Assembly (NCBI GenBank): GCA_964617375.1
Contig: CAZTXQ010000037.1
Coordinates: 1-27,660 of the forward strand
DNA from: Firm-13 sp964617375
Lineage (GTDB): Bacteria > Bacillota > Clostridia > Saccharofermentanales > Saccharofermentanaceae
DNA: 27,660 nucleotides
Reading direction: 5' to 3'
The notes under the pieces: model-generated
The model's input: only the letters and a program-made list of their open reading frames with translations
The model's database searches: none
What the model was told of the DNA's origin: nothing
In this document: piece by piece, positions 1-8,887 of the stretch
Layout: the number at the start of each line of letters is the position of its first letter
How positions within the stretch are numbered: position 1 is the first letter of the stretch
Translations under genes and position numbers: made by a program

Positions 1-22
1 TAAAACGTTCATATGCCTGCAT
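1..22 (-). CDS. Start of an unidentified gene, cut by the left edge
   Basis: Only the first seven codons are inside the window, reading M-Q-A-Y-E-R-F on the minus strand. A strong ribosome site (CCGGAGG) lies about eight bases upstream of the ATG, which is why I call this a real start. It follows the gltBD terminator, so it is probably a separate transcription unit. An opening of this kind is seen in some M20-type peptidases such as peptidase T, but seven residues cannot support an identification and no function is assigned. Confidence 0.5.
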
Positions 23-131
23 AAGTAAATCCTCCGGATCGTTTTTCTTGTCATTCTTATTCTAGCTCAATTAAAAGGAGATCGGGCGAGAGATTTTTGA
101 TGACCTTTTCCAGGGCACCGGATTCAAGGCG

Positions 132-183
132 CAAAAAGCACACCTCTATAACGGAAACAATTCCGGTAGATAGAGGTGCACTT
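132..183 (-). terminator. Rho-independent terminator of gltBD
   Basis: Read on the minus strand, the arm at 183-170 pairs with the arm at 149-136 over 14 base pairs, two of them G-U. The T-rich run GCTTTTTG follows directly. It begins about 45 bases after the gltD stop, where an operon end is expected. Confidence 0.85.
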
Positions 184-229
184 CTGTAAAGCGCTTCATC
201 GTTTGGGGCAAATCGCGGATTCGCGCGAC

Positions 230-1699
230 TTACTTGTTCCCGCTTAAGTACTGATCGGCCTCTTCTGCGCATTGAACGCCCTCGGCGATCGCCCAGACGA
301 CAAGAGACTGTCCTCGGCGCATGTCGCCTGCCGCAAATACTTTCTCCTTGCCGGTCCGATAGGTCGTAGCCATAAGCGGCAGGCCTCTTGGCGTTCTTTC
401 CATTCCGAAGGCATCCATCACGGGTGTCTCCGGTCCGACAAATCCCATTGCGATCAGAAGAAGATCACACGGAAGCGTTTCCGCAGTCCCTTCCACGGGA
501 ATGGGCGCAAAACCCTTATCGGTCTTCTGCCAGGATACCTTAACGGTATCAACCGAAACAACCTCACCCTTGTCGTTCTTATTGATCGCGGTAACCGTCG
601 TGAGCCAGCGCCTCGGATCGGCACCTGCGACAAGGGTCGCTTCCTGCTGTCCGTAATCCTGCTTATAGGTCATAGGCCACTCCGGCCATGCATTATTGGA
701 CGCTCTCTTATCGGGAGGACAGGCCATGATCTCGATCTGTGTGACGCTCCTGCAGCCCTGACGGATGGAAGTTCCCACGCAGTCGGTTCCGGTATCGCCT
801 CCGCCGATGATCACGACGTTCTTGTCCTTAGCCGACACGGCCTTACCGTCGGTAAGGTTCGAGTCGAGGAGGCTTTTCGTGTTGCGGCTCAGAAAATCAA
901 CGGCGAAGTAGATTCCCGACGCGTCTCTTCCCGGGACACGGATGTCGCGGGCGTCGGTGGAACCGCAGCAAAGAAGTACAGCATCGTACCCGGCGAGAAG
1001 CTTTTTCGCGTCCGCCTCATCGGTTACGGTGCGTCCGCATTCGAATCGGATACCTTCCGCCTCCATGATCTCTATTCTTCTCTCAATGATTTTCTTGTCG
1101 AGCTTCATGTTGGGGATGCCGTACATCAGAAGGCCCCCCACCCGGTCATTCCGCTCGAAAACGGTCACATCATGTCCTAAGCGGTTGAGGGTCGATGCCG
1201 CGGCGAGTCCGGACGGACCGCCTCCAATAACCAGAACCTTCTTACCCGTTGCGACTTTTTTCGCATACGCCTTCACGTTTGAACGGTCAAAAGCTTTTTC
1301 AATGATCTGAAGTTCGTTGTCCTTGATACTCGTGGGAAGCTCGTTCAAGCCCAGATTGCAGCCGGCTTCACACGGCGCGGGACATACTCTTCCCGTAAAT
1401 TCCGGGAAAGGATTCGTCAGGGTCAAACGGTCATACGCTTCATCCCATTTTCCGCGGTATACAAGATCGTTCCATTCCGGGATTAAGTTGTTCAAAGGGC
1501 ATCCGGTCACCTTCCCGTCAATCAGCATTCCGGTCTGGCAGAACGGCGTCCCGCAGTTCATGCAGCGTGCAGCCTGAATCCGCTGCTCTTCCTCTGTGAG
1601 CCTAACGGCAAACTCGTCGAAATCGCAGATCCGATCCCTGACAGACCTTGAGCTGTGGTCCTTACGGTCATATTGTAAAAATCCGCCTGTCTTTCCCAT
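230..1699 (-). CDS. gltD: Glutamate synthase (NADPH) small subunit
   Basis: Small subunit of glutamate synthase. In this family it oxidises NAD(P)H through FAD and passes electrons via [4Fe-4S] clusters to the large subunit, which makes glutamate from glutamine and 2-oxoglutarate in the cytoplasm. The 489 residues are full length. The N-terminal cluster cysteines are visible (C46, C49, C54, C67, then C106, C110, C114), followed by an FAD-binding motif VIGGGPSG near residue 158 and a pyridine-nucleotide motif IIGGGDTG near 298. The start overlaps the gltB stop by one base (TAATG) and has a GAGAGGAAAG ribosome site, so translation is probably coupled to gltB. Identification is secure; NADPH rather than NADH preference is inferred from the family. 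Confidence 0.96.
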   Translation of the reverse strand: MGKTGGFLQYDRKDHSSRSVRDRICDFDEFAVRLTEEEQRIQAARCMNCGTPFCQTGMLIDGKVTGCPLNNLIPEWNDLVYRGKWDEAYDRLTLTNPFPEFTGRVCPAPCEAGCNLGLNELPTSIKDNELQIIEKAFDRSNVKAYAKKVATGKKVLVIGGGPSGLAAASTLNRLGHDVTVFERNDRVGGLLMYGIPNMKLDKKIIERRIEIMEAEGIRFECGRTVTDEADAKKLLAGYDAVLLCCGSTDARDIRVPGRDASGIYFAVDFLSRNTKSLLDSNLTDGKAVSAKDKNVVIIGGGDTGTDCVGTSIRQGCRSVTQIEIMACPPDKRASNNAWPEWPMTYKQDYGQQEATLVAGADPRRWLTTVTAINKNDKGEVVSVDTVKVSWQKTDKGFAPIPVEGTAETLPCDLLLIAMGFVGPETPVMDAFGMERTPRGLPLMATTYRTGKEKVFAAGDMRRGQSLVVWAIAEGVQCAEEADQYLSGNK

Positions 1700-4600
1700 T
1701 ATTCTTTCCTCTCTCCCTTATCGCTTGCCGTAATCATGGCAAACGCCTTGGCGATCGCCTCCGAATGGCTCATTCCGTTCTTTTCCTGTTCGGCCGCAAG
1801 GCGGTGAATTCTTCTGTACTCATAAGGGATTACCTTCTTGAAGTTATGCTTTTCCTGATCGAAGGAGTACATAAGACGGATGCCGAGCGGTGACTTTGTG
1901 ATCGCGATATGCTCTTCGAGCATCAGCTTCAGGATCGTATAGTCATGAAGTCCGAGAACCGTCATGTCCACCATTTCGTGATTTAGACGGCTGTCAAGCA
2001 TGCCGTCCGGATCGTAGATATAGGCAATGCCTCCGCTCATTCCACAGGCGAAGTTCACGCCGACAGGTCCGAGACAGACGACGGTTCCGCCCGTCATGTA
2101 TTCACATCCGTGGTTGCCCATACCTTCTATGACCAGATCCGCGCCGGAGTTGCGAACCGCGAAACGCTGACCCGCGACACCGTTGATATAGGCTTTTCCC
2201 GAAGTCGCGCCGTAGAAGGCTACGTTTCCGATGATGATGTTCTCGGAAGCGATGAACCCGCTCTTTTCGGGTGCGACGACCGCCAGTGTACCGCCGGAGA
2301 GACCCTTGCCGAAGTAATCGTTCGCGTCACCCTTAACGGTCATGCGAACACCCTTCGGGAGGAATGCGCCGAGACTCTGTCCGCCGGAACCTTCCAGATC
2401 AATGCAGATCAGTTCTTCCGGTAGACCCTCGGGATATTTCCTTGTGATTCTCGACCCGAGTATTGTGCCGAGAGCACGGTCAACATTCGATACGTCCGCG
2501 GCAAAATGGATCGCGGTCAGATTGTTGATGACATGACTGCACAGCGGAATAAAGAGAGATTTGTCGAGCGTACGGTCCAGGTCATAATGGAATGCCATAT
2601 CCGGCGAGTAGTGCATAATCTCGCTTCCCTTCACGACATCCGCAAAAGGAGTTTCCGATTCCGCAAGTACGGCGGACAGGTCAATCGTGCCGGCTTTCCA
2701 GTTCGGTGCCGTGTCCGATTGACGGAGGCACTCGGCGTGTCCGCACATCTCTTCGACCGTCCTGAACCCGAGTTCGGCCATGTATTCGCGCATCTCTTCG
2801 GCGATATACATCATGAAGTTGATAATATATTCCGGTTTGCCCGCGAATTTACCGCGAAGGCTCTCATTCTGTGTCGCGACACCTACGGGACATGTATCGG
2901 ACTGGCAGGCGCGCATCATCAGGCATCCGAGCGTGATCAGCGGCGCCGTTGCAAAGCCGAATTCCTCGGCTCCGAGGAGGCAGGCTACAGCGACATCGCG
3001 GCCGGTCATAAGCTTTCCGTCCGCTTCAATCCGGACGCGGCTTCTCAGACCGTTTCTCATCAGAGTCTGCTGCGTCTCGGCGAGACCGAGCTCGAGCGGA
3101 AGACCCGTATGACGGATCGAGTTACCCGGGGCGGCACCGGTGCCGCCGTCGTGTCCGGAAATCAGAATCAGATCCGCTCCGCCCTTGGCTACACCGGCCG
3201 CAACGGTACCGACGCCCGCTTCGGACACGAGTTTAACCGTGATGGAGGCGCGGTCGTTCGCGTTCTTCAGGTCGTAAATCAGTTCCGCCAGGTCCTCAAT
3301 CGAATAGATGTCATGATGCGGCGGCGGAGAGATCAGGCCGACACCCGGCGTGGACTGACGGGTCTTGGCAATCCAGGGATAGACCTTCTTGCCGGGCAGA
3401 TGACCGCCTTCGCCGGGTTTGGCTCCCTGGGCGATCTTGATCTGAATTTCCTGTGCCGAATTGAGGTAACGCGACGTTACACCGAAACGGCCCGACGCAA
3501 CCTGCTTGATCGCCGACAGCTTCGAGTCGCCGTTGCTTTCGAGCACCTCGCGCGAAATGTCTTCGCCGCCCTCGCCGGTATTGGATTTTCCGCCGAGACG
3601 GTTCATCGCGATCGCAAGGGTTTCGTGCGCTTCTTTGGAAATCGAGCCGTACGACATGGCGCCGGTCTTGAATCTCTTCACGATTTCGGAAGCCGGTTCG
3701 ACTTCATCGAGCGGAATACCCGAACGCTTTTTGAAGGTAAACAGACTTCGGAGCGTGGCGTGGATCCGGCCCTCGTTGAAGCGGCTCGTATACGTCTTGA
3801 ATGTCTTGTAGTCCGACGTACGGACTGCCTTCTGAAGCAGATAAATGGTCATCGGATCATAGAGATGCTCTTCTTTTCCCGTACGATAATGCGTCTCACC
3901 TCCGGATTCCAAAACATCCGGAATACCCGATGCTGCGGCCTTCTTAGCCTGATCATATTTCATGACGGCTTCCTTCTGGATATCGGGAAGCTTGAGTCCG
4001 CCGATCCGGCTGACAGTGTTTGTGAAGTAGCGGTCAATTACCGAAGGGTCGATACCGAGGGCTTCAAAATTCTGTGAGCCTTCATACGAGTGAATCGTCG
4101 AGATACCCATCTTGGACATAACCTTGATAATACCGTGAACGAGAGCCTCGTTGTAGTTCGCAATCGCTTCATCCTCACGGCACTTGATATCCCCTTTTTC
4201 GCATGAGTTCTTAATCATCTCGTGCGAGAGATACGGGTAGATGGCGGACACACCGTATCCGACCAGCATAGCCGCATGGTGTACCTCGCGCAGATCTCCC
4301 GTTTCGGCAACTATGTCTGCGTGTGTCCGGATGCCGGCACGGATCAGGTGGTGGTGAACCGACGAACAGGCAAGAAGCGACGGAATCGGAACTTCGTTCT
4401 CGTTCTTAAGACGGTCGCTTAAGATGATGACGTTCACGTGGTTTTTAACCGCCTCCAGCACACTCTCGTTCAACTGGTCGAGTGCGTCTCGCAGGCCGGT
4501 CTCCGGATCCGCCAGGCGGTTGAATACCGTGCGGAATACCTGTGTACTGAAGCCGCGGACACGCATGTTCTCGATCTTGCGGAAATCGCGCTCGGTAAGG

Positions 4601-6360
4601 AGCGGTGTTTTAAGACGAAGCAGACGGCAATTCGTCTTCGTATCTTCCAGCAGGTTGCCGCTGGTTCCGATATAAACCTGTGTCGATGTGACGATCGATT
4701 CGCGAAGAGCATCGATCGGAGGATTTGTCACCTGCGCGAAAAGCTGCTTGAAGTAATCGTAAAGCGGCTTCGGGCGATCCGACAGCACGGCCAGAGGCAC
4801 GTCAATACCCATCGAATTGATCGGTTCCTCACCGTTATTCGCCATGGGAAGAATCGTATCCGTGATGTCTTCGTATACATAACCGAACTTGCGCATCTGC
4901 TGGAGCAATGCATCTTTTGTCATTTCGGAAGCAGCGGCCGGACTCGTGCCCGACGTCTCACCCTCAAGCAGATTGATTCTCATCGCCTGATCCGGATCCT
5001 CGATCTGATCGAGCTGTACGAGCTCTTCGTCGATCCACTGGCCGTAAGGGAGCTGATTGGCAAGACCCTCCTTGATGATGTCATTCCAGAGGATTCTGCC
5101 CTTTTCCGGATCTACCATAATCATCTTACCCGGCTCAAGACTTCCCTTCTGCAGGATCTGGGAAGGATCGATGTCGAGAACGCCGACTTCCGATGCGAGA
5201 ATCAGGCGATCGTCCTTCGTGACGTAATAACGTGCGGGACGAAGGCCGTTTCTGTCAAGAATCGCACCGACCTGGACGCCGTTTGTGAACGCGATCGCCG
5301 CGGGACCGTCCCACGGTTCCATCAGCGTTGACTGATAGGCGAGAAATGCGCGAAGCTTTTCGCTTATATCGGGATTGTGAACCCACGGTTCCGGAAGAAG
5401 CATCATGGCGGAACGCGCCAGGGACTTTCCGGAAATATTCAGGAATTCAAACACGTTGTCAAGTATGGCGGAGTCAGATCCGGATTGATCGATGATCGGC
5501 AGAACCTTCTGCAAATCATCACCGAGTACCGGCGAATACAGGTTGTTTTCTCTGGCGGTCATCCAATTTACGTTACCGCGCAGTGTGTTGATTTCACCGT
5601 TGTGAATGATATAGCGGTTCGGATGGGCACGTTCCCATGAGGGATTGGTGTTTGTGCTGAAACGGGAATGGACGAGGGCAAGTGCTGTTTCCACCTTCGC
5701 ATCGGTTAAATCCATATAGAAGGAACTGAGCTGCGAAGCGACAAGCATGCCCTTGTAAACGATGGTACGGCAGGACATCGACGCGATATAGAAAATGTCT
5801 CCGTCCATGTCACCGATGCGCTCGATCCTTTTTTCGACGAGTCTTCTAAGGATATAAAGCTTTCTTTCAAAAGCATCGCCCGCGGGAGTCGTGTTCGGAC
5901 GGCGGATAAATGCCTGATAGATCGTCGGCATCGAAGATTTTGCCGAATATCCGAGATTGGACGGATCAACGGGGACTTTTCTCCAGAAGAGCAAGGGTAC
6001 GCCATTCTCGGCGCATACGGTCTCGAAAATCGTACGGGCTTTCTCCGCTTTATCCTGATCCTGCGGCAGAAAGATCATCGCAACGCCGTATTCACCGGCA
6101 TTCGGCAGCAAGTGGCCCTGATTCTGTGCCTCCTTGCGAAAATAGCGGTGAGGAATCTGGAACAGTATTCCCGCACCGTCTCCGGTATTGTCTTCGAGGC
6201 CTTTACCGCCTCTGTGTTCCATGTTGATCAGAACCGACAGCGCATCCTGCAGCATCTGATGTGACTTAACTCCCTTAATTTGAGCTAGTACGCCAATACC
6301 GCAGGCATCGTGTTCAAAGGATTGTCTGTAGAGTCCTTGGTCCGCTTTACCTTGTTTCAT
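1699..6360 (-). CDS. gltB: Glutamate synthase large subunit
   Basis: Large subunit of glutamate synthase (1553 residues). It has an N-terminal class II glutamine amidotransferase domain, a central domain, the FMN-binding synthase domain and a C-terminal GXGXG beta-helix. The nucleophile is Cys20 in EHDACGIG, so a 19-residue propeptide is presumably removed. The 3Fe-4S cysteines show the usual C-x5-C-x4-C spacing in CLMMRACQSDTCPVG. The open frame extends 32 codons further upstream, but I chose the ATG at 6360 because GAGGAGG lies seven bases before it and family homology begins there. It forms a two-gene operon with gltD and is divergent from glnN, which supplies its glutamine substrate. Confidence 0.96.
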   Translation of the reverse strand: MKQGKADQGLYRQSFEHDACGIGVLAQIKGVKSHQMLQDALSVLINMEHRGGKGLEDNTGDGAGILFQIPHRYFRKEAQNQGHLLPNAGEYGVAMIFLPQDQDKAEKARTIFETVCAENGVPLLFWRKVPVDPSNLGYSAKSSMPTIYQAFIRRPNTTPAGDAFERKLYILRRLVEKRIERIGDMDGDIFYIASMSCRTIVYKGMLVASQLSSFYMDLTDAKVETALALVHSRFSTNTNPSWERAHPNRYIIHNGEINTLRGNVNWMTARENNLYSPVLGDDLQKVLPIIDQSGSDSAILDNVFEFLNISGKSLARSAMMLLPEPWVHNPDISEKLRAFLAYQSTLMEPWDGPAAIAFTNGVQVGAILDRNGLRPARYYVTKDDRLILASEVGVLDIDPSQILQKGSLEPGKMIMVDPEKGRILWNDIIKEGLANQLPYGQWIDEELVQLDQIEDPDQAMRINLLEGETSGTSPAAASEMTKDALLQQMRKFGYVYEDITDTILPMANNGEEPINSMGIDVPLAVLSDRPKPLYDYFKQLFAQVTNPPIDALRESIVTSTQVYIGTSGNLLEDTKTNCRLLRLKTPLLTERDFRKIENMRVRGFSTQVFRTVFNRLADPETGLRDALDQLNESVLEAVKNHVNVIILSDRLKNENEVPIPSLLACSSVHHHLIRAGIRTHADIVAETGDLREVHHAAMLVGYGVSAIYPYLSHEMIKNSCEKGDIKCREDEAIANYNEALVHGIIKVMSKMGISTIHSYEGSQNFEALGIDPSVIDRYFTNTVSRIGGLKLPDIQKEAVMKYDQAKKAAASGIPDVLESGGETHYRTGKEEHLYDPMTIYLLQKAVRTSDYKTFKTYTSRFNEGRIHATLRSLFTFKKRSGIPLDEVEPASEIVKRFKTGAMSYGSISKEAHETLAIAMNRLGGKSNTGEGGEDISREVLESNGDSKLSAIKQVASGRFGVTSRYLNSAQEIQIKIAQGAKPGEGGHLPGKKVYPWIAKTRQSTPGVGLISPPPHHDIYSIEDLAELIYDLKNANDRASITVKLVSEAGVGTVAAGVAKGGADLILISGHDGGTGAAPGNSIRHTGLPLELGLAETQQTLMRNGLRSRVRIEADGKLMTGRDVAVACLLGAEEFGFATAPLITLGCLMMRACQSDTCPVGVATQNESLRGKFAGKPEYIINFMMYIAEEMREYMAELGFRTVEEMCGHAECLRQSDTAPNWKAGTIDLSAVLAESETPFADVVKGSEIMHYSPDMAFHYDLDRTLDKSLFIPLCSHVINNLTAIHFAADVSNVDRALGTILGSRITRKYPEGLPEELICIDLEGSGGQSLGAFLPKGVRMTVKGDANDYFGKGLSGGTLAVVAPEKSGFIASENIIIGNVAFYGATSGKAYINGVAGQRFAVRNSGADLVIEGMGNHGCEYMTGGTVVCLGPVGVNFACGMSGGIAYIYDPDGMLDSRLNHEMVDMTVLGLHDYTILKLMLEEHIAITKSPLGIRLMYSFDQEKHNFKKVIPYEYRRIHRLAAEQEKNGMSHSEAIAKAFAMITASDKGERKE

Positions 6361-6565
6361 TACTATCCTCCTCGAATCCCTAAAAACCAAAAAAATATGA
6401 AATTTTGGTAACGTCTTTGTTTGCCGTTTTGATAAAATAGCATTTGTCATATACACTGTTTATGCAATCGGCCGTGTTTGCAAGATTATTTGTTTGTGGA
6501 TTCATAATATACGTATTTCTTCCGATTGAAAAGTGATTATTTGTAATTTTTGCAAGAATTTTTTA
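6361..6565 (-). promoter_or_regulatory. gltB leader and AT-rich divergent control region
   Basis: This AT-rich stretch separates gltB from glnN. On the minus strand an extended -10 candidate, TGC-TATTTT (6442-6434), would start a leader of about 65 bases; I see no good -35. The leader carries ACAAAGACGT (6420-6411), resembling the start of the glnN hairpin. It also carries CCAAAA...TTTTGG (6408-6387) followed by TTTTT, a weak terminator-like hairpin just before the ribosome site. A TTTGCAAGA sequence occurs at about 6477 and a TTTGCAAGAA at about 6549, possibly regulator half-sites. All of this is pattern reading only. Confidence 0.35.
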
Positions 6566-6594
6566 TTGACTTTCATTTTCGCCCGTGGTACATT
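6566..6594 (+). promoter_or_regulatory. glnN promoter
   Basis: A sigma-A type promoter: -35 TTGACT (6566-6571), a 17-base spacer and -10 TACATT (6589-6594). Transcription should begin near 6601, immediately before the hairpin at 6602-6650. Confidence 0.7.
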
Positions 6595-6601
6595 ACCGTT
6601 A

Positions 6602-6650
6602 TGAAGCAAAGACGCTAGGCCGCAGCAAGTGGCTTGGCGTCTTTTTCTTG
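6602..6650 (+). promoter_or_regulatory. Leader hairpin / attenuator before glnN (copy 1)
   Basis: The segment at 6608-6623 pairs with 6629-6644 in a continuous 16-base-pair stem with a few G-U pairs. The five-base loop is AGCAA, and TTTTTCTT follows. By form it is an intrinsic terminator sitting at about +7 of the transcript, 38 bases upstream of the glnN start. The 5' part, TGAAGCAAAGACGCT, recurs almost unchanged at 8805 before the transporter operon. I infer conditional termination responding to nitrogen state; the trigger is unknown. Confidence 0.65.
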
Positions 6651-6687
6651 TTTTGGTTTACGGCGGTCTTTCAAGGAGGAAATGAAG

Positions 6688-8775
6688 ATGGAAAAATTGT
6701 TGGAGGATTTCGGAAAGCTCGTCTTTAATGACGACATGATGCTCAAATACTTACCCGGCGATATCTACAAGTCCCTGCGCCGGACGATCACATCGGGCAA
6801 GCACTTCGACATCGATGTGGCCCATGAGGTTGCCAAAGGAATGAAGGCATGGGCGCTGGATAACGGAGCGACACATTTTACGCACTGGTTTCAGCCCATG
6901 ACCGGGATCACAGCGGAGAAGCACGATGCTTTTCTTGAGCCGAAAGACGGCCGGCCGATCCTGAAATTCTCCGGAAGCGCTCTTGTTCGCGGCGAACCCG
7001 ACGCATCGAGCTTCCCGTCCGGCGGACTTCGCGCCACTTTTGAAGCACGCGGATATACGGCCTGGGATCCGACCTCCTACGCATTCATTAAGGGAAACTG
7101 CCTTTGCATTCCGACAGCTTTCTGCTCATACGGCGGCGAAGCTCTCGATATGAAGACGCCTCTTCTTCGTTCTCTTGAGGCAATGGACAAACAGGCCTTA
7201 AGAATCCTCCGGCTTTTCGGGAATTCGGCATCAAGCCGTGTACAGACAACGGTCGGCGCGGAGCAGGAGTATTTCCTCATCGACGAGAAGTACTATCTCG
7301 CACGTCCGGATCTGATCAACTGCGGACGCACCCTGGTCGGGTCGAAACCCCCGAAAGGGCAGGAACTCGAGGATCATTATTTCGGTATCATCAAGCCGCG
7401 TGTTTCCGCCTTCATGGAAGAACTGAACCGCGAGCTCTGGCAGCTTGGAATCTATGCAAAGACCGAACATAACGAAGTCGCACCGAGCCAGCATGAACTG
7501 GCACCGGTCTTCTCCGTCTCGAATGTCGCGGCCGATCAGAACCAGCTGATGATGGAGATGATGACACGCGTAGCGATGAGACACGGTATGCGCTGCCTTC
7601 TTCACGAAAAGCCCTTTGCCGGTGTAAACGGCAGCGGCAAGCACAACAACTGGGCCCTCGCGACGGACGACGGAATCAATCTTCTCGAGCCCGGCGATAC
7701 GCCGCGTGAGAACGCACAGTTCCTTCTCTTCCTTGCGGCCATCATCAAAGCTCTCGATCTGCATCAGGATCTCATGCGCTTCTCCGTCGCAAGCCCCGCC
7801 AACGATCACCGTCTCGGTGCCAACGAGGCGCCGCCGGCCATCATCTCTGTCTTTATCGGCGAAGAACTCGATGAAGTAATACGCTCGATCATTACGGACA
7901 CGCCCTCCCACTGCAACGGAAAGACGAAAATGTCCATCGGCGCACAAGTCCTTCCCCACTTCACAAAGGATACGACAGACAGAAACAGGACTTCACCGTT
8001 TGCCTTTACGGGCAATAAATTCGAATTCCGCATGCCGGGTTCGAGCCAGTCCATCGCGATGCCGAACATTGTTCTGAATACGATTGTCGCGGACTGCCTG
8101 ATGAGTTTTGCCGATGAGCTCGAATCGAGCGTCGATTTCCTTGCGGATGCCGCGGCACTTATAAAAAAGACGCTGAGCGAACACAACCGGATTATCTTCA
8201 ACGGCAACAACTACTCCGAAGAGTGGGTTGAGGAAGCGGAAAAGCGCGGACTCCTGAACCTTAAATCGACACCGGAAGTACTTCCCTACCTGTCGAAGAA
8301 AGAGAACATCAAGCTTTTCCAGCGTTGCGGCGTTTTCTCGGAAACAGAAATTCATTCCAGAGAAGAAGTCTCCATCGAAAACTATATCAAGATCATTCAG
8401 ATCGAAGCTCTCACCCTGAGCGATATGGTTAAGCGGGACATCATCCCGGCAGTAATTGCCACACAATCCGAGATTGCATCTCTTCTCAAGGCCAAATCCG
8501 ATCTGGGAACCGATTATGCGGCCGACCTTGAAGCCTCCCTTCTCAAGGAGATTTCGGGTCTCTCCAGAGATCTTCTCAATGAGCTTTCCCTGCTTGACAA
8601 GTACATTGCGGAGAGCGGCACCATTAAGGACTTGCACGAGAATGCCAAATTCCAGCATGACTCTGTGTTTGCAGCCATGCAAAGCATCCGGGAAACGGTC
8701 GACACACTCGAGCCGCTATGCGGAGCCCGGAACTGGCCTTATCCGTCCTACGCGGAGATGCTTCTTCGCAACTGA
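6688..8775 (+). CDS. glnN: Glutamine synthetase, type III (GlnN)
   Basis: Cytoplasmic type III glutamine synthetase, making glutamine from glutamate, ammonia and ATP. The 695-residue length fits type III and is far longer than type I (about 450). Visible family blocks are FTHWFQPMTG near 64-73, VGAEQEYFLID near 189-199, EVAPSQHEL at 263-271 and NGSGKHNNW at 314-322. I start at the ATG at 6688 because AAGGAGGA (6673-6680) is seven bases upstream. The reading frame is open back to a TTG at 6634, but that codon lies inside the leader hairpin. The neighbours gltBD and Amt-PII complete an ammonium assimilation block. It is preceded by a promoter and attenuator-like hairpin and followed by a second copy of that hairpin. 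Confidence 0.95.
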   Translation: MEKLLEDFGKLVFNDDMMLKYLPGDIYKSLRRTITSGKHFDIDVAHEVAKGMKAWALDNGATHFTHWFQPMTGITAEKHDAFLEPKDGRPILKFSGSALVRGEPDASSFPSGGLRATFEARGYTAWDPTSYAFIKGNCLCIPTAFCSYGGEALDMKTPLLRSLEAMDKQALRILRLFGNSASSRVQTTVGAEQEYFLIDEKYYLARPDLINCGRTLVGSKPPKGQELEDHYFGIIKPRVSAFMEELNRELWQLGIYAKTEHNEVAPSQHELAPVFSVSNVAADQNQLMMEMMTRVAMRHGMRCLLHEKPFAGVNGSGKHNNWALATDDGINLLEPGDTPRENAQFLLFLAAIIKALDLHQDLMRFSVASPANDHRLGANEAPPAIISVFIGEELDEVIRSIITDTPSHCNGKTKMSIGAQVLPHFTKDTTDRNRTSPFAFTGNKFEFRMPGSSQSIAMPNIVLNTIVADCLMSFADELESSVDFLADAAALIKKTLSEHNRIIFNGNNYSEEWVEEAEKRGLLNLKSTPEVLPYLSKKENIKLFQRCGVFSETEIHSREEVSIENYIKIIQIEALTLSDMVKRDIIPAVIATQSEIASLLKAKSDLGTDYAADLEASLLKEISGLSRDLLNELSLLDKYIAESGTIKDLHENAKFQHDSVFAAMQSIRETVDTLEPLCGARNWPYPSYAEMLLRN

Positions 8776-8804
8776 TCAACTAAGTTTCCTATTTCCATAT
8801 TGAT

Positions 8805-8853
8805 TGAAGCAAAGGCGCTTTCGGGGGACAAAACCCGGAGGCGCCTTTTCTTA
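8805..8853 (+). promoter_or_regulatory. Leader hairpin / attenuator before the amt operon (copy 2)
   Basis: The segment at 8811-8825 pairs with 8834-8848 over 15 base pairs with an eight-base loop, then TTTTCTTA. It shares TGAAGCAAAG(A/G)CGCT and GGCG(T/C)CTTTT with the hairpin before glnN. The single difference within the lower stem is compensated (A-T there, G-C here), while the loops differ. It starts 30 bases after the glnN stop, so it may be the glnN terminator, an attenuator for the downstream operon, or both. I found no convincing separate promoter between glnN and this element. Confidence 0.6.
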
Positions 8854-8887
8854 TCCGAATACTTCTACCGGAAAGGAGGTATCTCAA

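Noticed and set aside
57..272. Minus-strand 71-codon open frame after gltD
   Set aside because: It starts inside gltD, crosses the gltBD terminator hairpin and lacks a ribosome site.
2506..4077. A 523-codon plus-strand open frame opposite gltB
   Set aside because: It lies wholly antisense to the well-conserved gltB, is rich in Arg and His and has no recognisable domain. It is a codon-bias shadow.
6634..6687. Extended N-terminus of glnN from a TTG codon
   Set aside because: The codons fall inside the leader hairpin and its T-run, and a strong ribosome site supports the ATG at 6688.
6602..8853. ANTAR-protein antiterminator or glutamine riboswitch
   Set aside because: Each leader has one long hairpin. 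I see no pair of short hairpins with six-base A1/G4 loops and no glnA-type glutamine riboswitch core, so I left the element unnamed.
8776..8887. Sigma-54 promoter for the amt operon
   Set aside because: No TGGCAC-N5-TTGC-like -24/-12 pair is present.
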